Shown here piece by piece: positions 6,337-9,062 of a stretch of DNA of 9,062 nucleotides (positions are counted from its first letter, which is position 1; every line of letters begins with the position of its first letter). Source of the DNA: Clostridiales bacterium (GTDB lineage: Bacteria; Bacillota; Clostridia; Christensenellales; CAG-138); assembly GCA_012511925.1 (NCBI GenBank), contig JAAZFD010000198.1:1-9062 (forward strand). Direction: 5' to 3'. A program made the position numbers and the translations under genes. Below the pieces are notes generated by a model. The model searched no databases. It saw only the letters and a list, made by a program, of their open reading frames with translations, and was not told the origin of the DNA.

Positions 6337-6385
6337 AATATTATCTCCTTTCGTTGCACTCCGTTATAATACGGTGCTATATACA

Positions 6386-6415
6386 TTATACCATTAAATG
6401 CATGAAAATTCCTGC
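6386..6415 (-). promoter_or_regulatory. Candidate SigH-type promoter of hpf, overlapping a TATAAT box
   Basis: Read on the - strand, GCAGGAATT (6407-6415) fits the SigH -35 pattern RnAGGAwww. After 12 bases, ATGGTATAA (6386-6394) fits the -10 pattern RnnGAATww except for GTAT in place of GAAT. A TATAAT (6385-6390) overlaps it but has no good sigma-A -35 at 17 bases. In Bacillus subtilis hpf (yvyD) is known to use SigH and SigB, which makes the match plausible. A second TATAAT on the - strand (6428-6433) also lacks a good -35. Confidence 0.45.
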
Positions 6416-6453
6416 CATATATGTAACATTATAATTAAAGTTTTATTACAAAG

Positions 6454-7203
6454 CTATGGTTGTACCTCATTGGGTACTAAGTTGAGCATAGAATCTATAT
6501 CGGGAACATTCGTATAAACCTGCGGCACTTCGCCCACAATAACGCTTTCGGCAATAGCCGCCTGCGAGCTTACTTCAACGGATTTTGAAGCGCCAGGCAA
6601 TATGATATAAACCTTTGCGGTAAGCACGATATTCACTCTATAAAGCGACTGGTTTATGCCCGAAGTTGTAAGCGATGAGGTAAAGTTGTATGCAACACTG
6701 CCGGCAGGTGTAAAAGTCATACGAATTTTAGGACCCACGCCAGACAGTAGCGGAATGCCCGTAATCGTTCCCATTGCAATGCTTATTCCAATATCGCCAA
6801 GTTGAGATAATTTTTTTTGCGCTTCCTCTGTGCAACGCGCCGCAAGTCTGTTCATTGCTATGGTATCGGCTTGCAGCATATAAATTTTTTGACCGTTTTC
6901 TAAATATTTGAGCAGTTTAGCATACGAATCATCTGCGGATAACGAGCTTACAATCGCATCTAGCATAGCATTAGGGACAATGCTTCGCACACGCGCTCCC
7001 GACAATGCCAGCATCGCAGGCAATATGCTACTGTTTATCCAAACCGTAACTAAGATAAACACGATTACGATTATCAATAGAGAGGTCAATAGCTTTCGTT
7101 TAATTATCATAGGCTTTTTTGCTTTAGAATCAGCACAGGTTTTTCTTTGCCTATGCCTTGAGCTTCGTTTTCTATATATACACTTTACTTCGCTATCTTC
7201 CAT
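6454..7203 (-). CDS. yunB: Sporulation protein YunB
   Basis: The 249-residue product has a very basic N-terminus (many Arg/Lys in 10-38), one membrane segment at about 39-57 (LLTSLLIIVIVFILVTVWI) and a long extracytoplasmic part. The arrangement and several blocks match YunB of endospore formers: the segment after the membrane helix (INSSILPAMLALSGARVRSI), the GDIGISIAMGTITGIPLLSG-like stretch and PAGSVAYNFTSSLTTSGINQ, and the C-terminal AESVIVGEVPQVY (Val221-Pro227 core). In Bacillus it is made in the mother cell under SigE and is needed for normal sporulation, with unknown biochemistry. The start is uncertain: no ribosome binding site precedes the ATG at 7203 or the alternative Met32 (7110). 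There is no terminator before hpf, so readthrough into hpf is possible. It is divergent from a SpoIID/LytB-domain gene. Confidence 0.88.
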   Translation of the reverse strand: MEDSEVKCIYRKRSSRHRQRKTCADSKAKKPMIIKRKLLTSLLIIVIVFILVTVWINSSILPAMLALSGARVRSIVPNAMLDAIVSSLSADDSYAKLLKYLENGQKIYMLQADTIAMNRLAARCTEEAQKKLSQLGDIGISIAMGTITGIPLLSGVGPKIRMTFTPAGSVAYNFTSSLTTSGINQSLYRVNIVLTAKVYIILPGASKSVEVSSQAAIAESVIVGEVPQVYTNVPDIDSMLNLVPNEVQP

Positions 7204-7208
7204 GCAAT

Positions 7209-7236
7209 ATATTATGCAGAGTTCTTTGAAATAGTA
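7209..7236 (-). promoter_or_regulatory. Possible SigE-like promoter of yunB
   Basis: On the - strand, TACTATT (7230-7236) matches six of seven positions of the SigE -35 pattern KMATATT. After 13 bases, CATAATAT (7209-7216) matches six of eight positions of CATACAMT. SigE control is what the family leads one to expect. The -10 box ends only five bases before the ATG at 7203, so a transcript would start almost on that ATG. Either the message is leaderless, translation starts at Met32, or this match is accidental. Confidence 0.3.
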
Positions 7237-7270
7237 ACTTCACCAATTAGTACGAGGAATACCCTTCCAA

Positions 7271-7289
7271 TTTGCAAAATTTTTGTAAA
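7271..7289. repeat. Imperfect 19-base palindrome between divergent genes
   Basis: TTTGCAAAA and TTTTGTAAA are inverted copies (eight of nine positions pair) around a single T. It sits mid-way in the 181-base space between yunB and the SpoIID/LytB gene, a typical position for an operator acting on both. Its A+T richness means chance is a real possibility, and I recognise no specific regulator from it. Confidence 0.35.
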
Positions 7290-7370
7290 CAAATATACTT
7301 TTTTGAATTTTTCCTTTGCCTTTTTATTCGCATTATGTTACGCTATATTTGGAGTATTTTGTAGAATACA

Positions 7371-7377
7371 AAGGAGG
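7371..7377 (+). promoter_or_regulatory. Ribosome binding site of the SpoIID/LytB-domain gene
   Basis: AAGGAGG stands seven bases before the ATG at 7385 and strongly supports that start, as does the signal peptide that follows. Upstream, TATATT (7344-7349) with TTTATT 16 bases earlier (7322-7327) is a weak promoter candidate only. Confidence 0.8.
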
Positions 7378-7384
7378 CTGTGCT

Positions 7385-9062
7385 ATGAAGGGTATCCGTT
7401 TACTTGCACTCGTGTTGGTTATCAGCATCTTTTTAGGGTGCTTTCAAACAGCGCTTGCATATAACAATTTTGAAGAAAAGGCTTACGATAAGTATTTCAC
7501 AATTCGTGTAAAACTCACATCCTTGGGTAGCATTACATCTTTGAATTTAACCACAAAGGGCGATTATAAATTGTCTCAAAACAATACTAACGTATCTGAT
7601 ACAAGTATTTCAATCACAGTTGTTAGCAATACTTTACAGGTTACGGTAAATGGACAGGCTGTGTATTCGGGGCAACAGGTTACGCTTTCAAGGAATAACA
7701 TTCTAAAAGAGGCTGGCGATGTAACACTTGCAGCAAACAGCCGAAAATACTTAGGCGACTTAAACTTTTATTGTGAAAGCGGCAATATAGTTGTCGTTAA
7801 TCACTTACCCATGGCGTACTACCTCTATGGTGTTTTAGCCGCTGAAATGAACAACTCCTACCCTTTGGAAGCCCTTAAATCACAAGCGGTTGCGGCAAAA
7901 TGCTATGCCATGAAGCGCATGAAGCCCAAAGAGAATTACGACATAAGAGACCAATCGACAGACCAAGCGTACAAGGGCTACAATGCCACATGGACAAACA
8001 TTTTTAACGCCGTTGATAGCTCAATCGCAAACATTGTAACCTATAAGGGCGATTTAATAACCACATACTATTCCTCTACAAATGGCGGAGAAACCAACTA
8101 CCCCTCATATCAATGGAATGGCGATTCACAGCTAAACAATGGTTATGCTGTTTCGATTGATTCTTACGATTTTTCGAACTCGAACTCACGCATGGAAAAG
8201 GTTTCAATAGCTTTGGGTTCTCAAACCATGAGTAACGAAATTAAACTCATGCTAAAAGACATGACAAAAACGCTTTTAGGAACGGAACCCGTTGACATTA
8301 CAAGCATTGATGATATTTTCCTACACACCCCGAAATTCAGTAACCTTCAACGCAATATGACTAATGTTACGGTAAAATTTGTTGCGAAAATGAGCGCCGA
8401 GCCTGAAGAATTAATAAGCCTTGAATTGATTTTTCCTGTTTCAAAGCTATTATCTTACGGTGTCTTCAAAGACAGCTCACTATCCGTTTATTGGGGCGAA
8501 AAAATAGGTGATAAGTACAATATCTATCATGTTAGATGGGGTCATGGAGTAGGGCTTTCCCAAAGGGGAGCGCAAGCACGTGCATTAGACGGTCATACCT
8601 TCAAGGATATTTTGCAGTTTTATTTCCCAACAGCTGAAATGTCTTTGATGGATATTCAAGTTCCAACAGATGTTCCAACCATTGAACCTCCTAAGCCGCT
8701 TCCCCCAGTAACCGAGGACGCTTCAAGCGGTGCAATAAAAATCGGTGGCGAAACGAAGCCTGCAAAGAAGGGAAAAACAACATCTCCGAGTTTGAGTTTC
8801 CCCGGGAACACGCCCATACTTCAACCACGCTACGAAGTAATCGAAAAGGGCTATGTAACTGGCTCACAGGTAAATATGCGTTCAGGCCCGTCTACGAAAT
8901 TTATAATAATTGCGAAGCTCGAACAAGGCACAAAACTTGATATTTTAGATATGTCAAACCCCTCATGGTATCGTGTAAAGGTAGGCGATTTGTTCGGCTA
9001 TATCAGTTCGCAATATGTAGGCATAGAGGATGAAAGCCCAAAACCTGCTTACGATTCATATA
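7385..9062 (+). CDS. SpoIID/LytB-domain protein with C-terminal SH3b domain (3' partial)
   Basis: The frame is open from the ATG at 7385 to the window end (559 full codons, no stop). Residues 1-25 form a signal peptide ending ALA before Tyr26. A SpoIID-type N-terminal region (IRVKLTSLGSITSLNL) precedes the SpoIID/LytB core: GVLAAEMNNSYPLEALKSQA holds Glu154, the position of the catalytic Glu of SpoIID, followed by YYSSTNGGET (234-237) and WGHGVGLSQRGAQARA (about 385-400). A Pro/Lys-rich linker (about 425-485) leads to an SH3b domain (about 488-547: GSQVNMRSGPS, then WYRVKVGDLFGYISSQYV). In Bacillus, SpoIID is a lytic transglycosylase that trims glycan strands lacking stem peptides during engulfment. 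The active-site motifs suggest similar chemistry here, outside the membrane. The size and SH3b fusion differ from canonical SpoIID, so a vegetative wall role or an amidase-enhancer-like role is possible. Confidence 0.9.
   Translation, partial: MKGIRLLALVLVISIFLGCFQTALAYNNFEEKAYDKYFTIRVKLTSLGSITSLNLTTKGDYKLSQNNTNVSDTSISITVVSNTLQVTVNGQAVYSGQQVTLSRNNILKEAGDVTLAANSRKYLGDLNFYCESGNIVVVNHLPMAYYLYGVLAAEMNNSYPLEALKSQAVAAKCYAMKRMKPKENYDIRDQSTDQAYKGYNATWTNIFNAVDSSIANIVTYKGDLITTYYSSTNGGETNYPSYQWNGDSQLNNGYAVSIDSYDFSNSNSRMEKVSIALGSQTMSNEIKLMLKDMTKTLLGTEPVDITSIDDIFLHTPKFSNLQRNMTNVTVKFVAKMSAEPEELISLELIFPVSKLLSYGVFKDSSLSVYWGEKIGDKYNIYHVRWGHGVGLSQRGAQARALDGHTFKDILQFYFPTAEMSLMDIQVPTDVPTIEPPKPLPPVTEDASSGAIKIGGETKPAKKGKTTSPSLSFPGNTPILQPRYEVIEKGYVTGSQVNMRSGPSTKFIIIAKLEQGTKLDILDMSNPSWYRVKVGDLFGYISSQYVGIEDESPKPAYDSY

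Noticed and set aside
5975..6369. + strand frames of 77 and 104 codons over hpf
   Set aside because: Both lie antisense to hpf, which is certain by homology and ribosome binding site; they have no supporting motifs.
6361..6374. Inverted CCGT/ACGG around TATAAT in the hpf leader
   Set aside because: Four-base arms only; not enough to claim an operator.
6908..7234. + strand frame of 108 codons over yunB
   Set aside because: It is antisense to yunB, with no ribosome binding site or domain.
7343..7372. SigE-like promoter CTATATT-15-AATACAAA before the SpoIID/LytB gene
   Set aside because: The -10 box overlaps the AAGGAGG ribosome binding site, so transcription would start after it and the message could not use that strong site.

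Overview
This window (about 40% G+C by eye) looks like a chromosomal piece from a spore-forming member of the Clostridia, probably an uncultured gut or rumen lineage. Three things support this: a dockerin-bearing secreted protein, two sporulation-type genes (yunB and a SpoIID/LytB-domain gene), and Gram-positive signals throughout, including AGGAGG-type ribosome binding sites, a lipoprotein foldase and a long-form hpf. I see no phage, transposon, CRISPR or RNA gene.

Layout. (1) 1-2082 (+): the 3' part of a large secreted protein. It has RCC1-type repeats, a transglutaminase-like domain that appears to have lost its catalytic Cys and His, a beta-rich segment and a C-terminal type-I dockerin. 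It enters from outside the window, so the ATG at 55 is not its start. (2) 2281-3741 (+): a lipoprotein parvulin-type peptidyl-prolyl isomerase (PrsA/SurA-like) with its own sigma-A-type promoter and a strong terminator. (3) 3787-5690 (+): a compact cluster rqcP-ispD-ispF-hypothetical with overlapping or near-touching genes. It joins ribosome-associated quality control to two steps of the MEP isoprenoid pathway. Its first ribosome binding site directly abuts the terminator of the preceding gene, and no separate promoter is visible. (4) 5761-5783: a hairpin between convergent genes. (5) 5800-6336 (-): hpf, long-form ribosome hibernation factor, with a candidate SigH-type promoter. (6) 6454-7203 (-): yunB, a sporulation protein, just upstream of hpf on the same strand. 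(7) 7385-9062 (+): a SpoIID/LytB-domain secreted protein with a C-terminal SH3b domain, divergent from yunB and running off the window end.

The genes are mostly housekeeping and sporulation functions: extracytoplasmic folding, stalled-ribosome rescue, isoprenoid precursors, ribosome dormancy and spore-related peptidoglycan work. I found no convincing undescribed multi-gene system. The most unusual object is the RCC1 / degenerate transglutaminase / dockerin protein. Next are the large insertion inside the parvulin domain of the foldase, and the terminator placed tightly against the rqcP-ispDF cluster.
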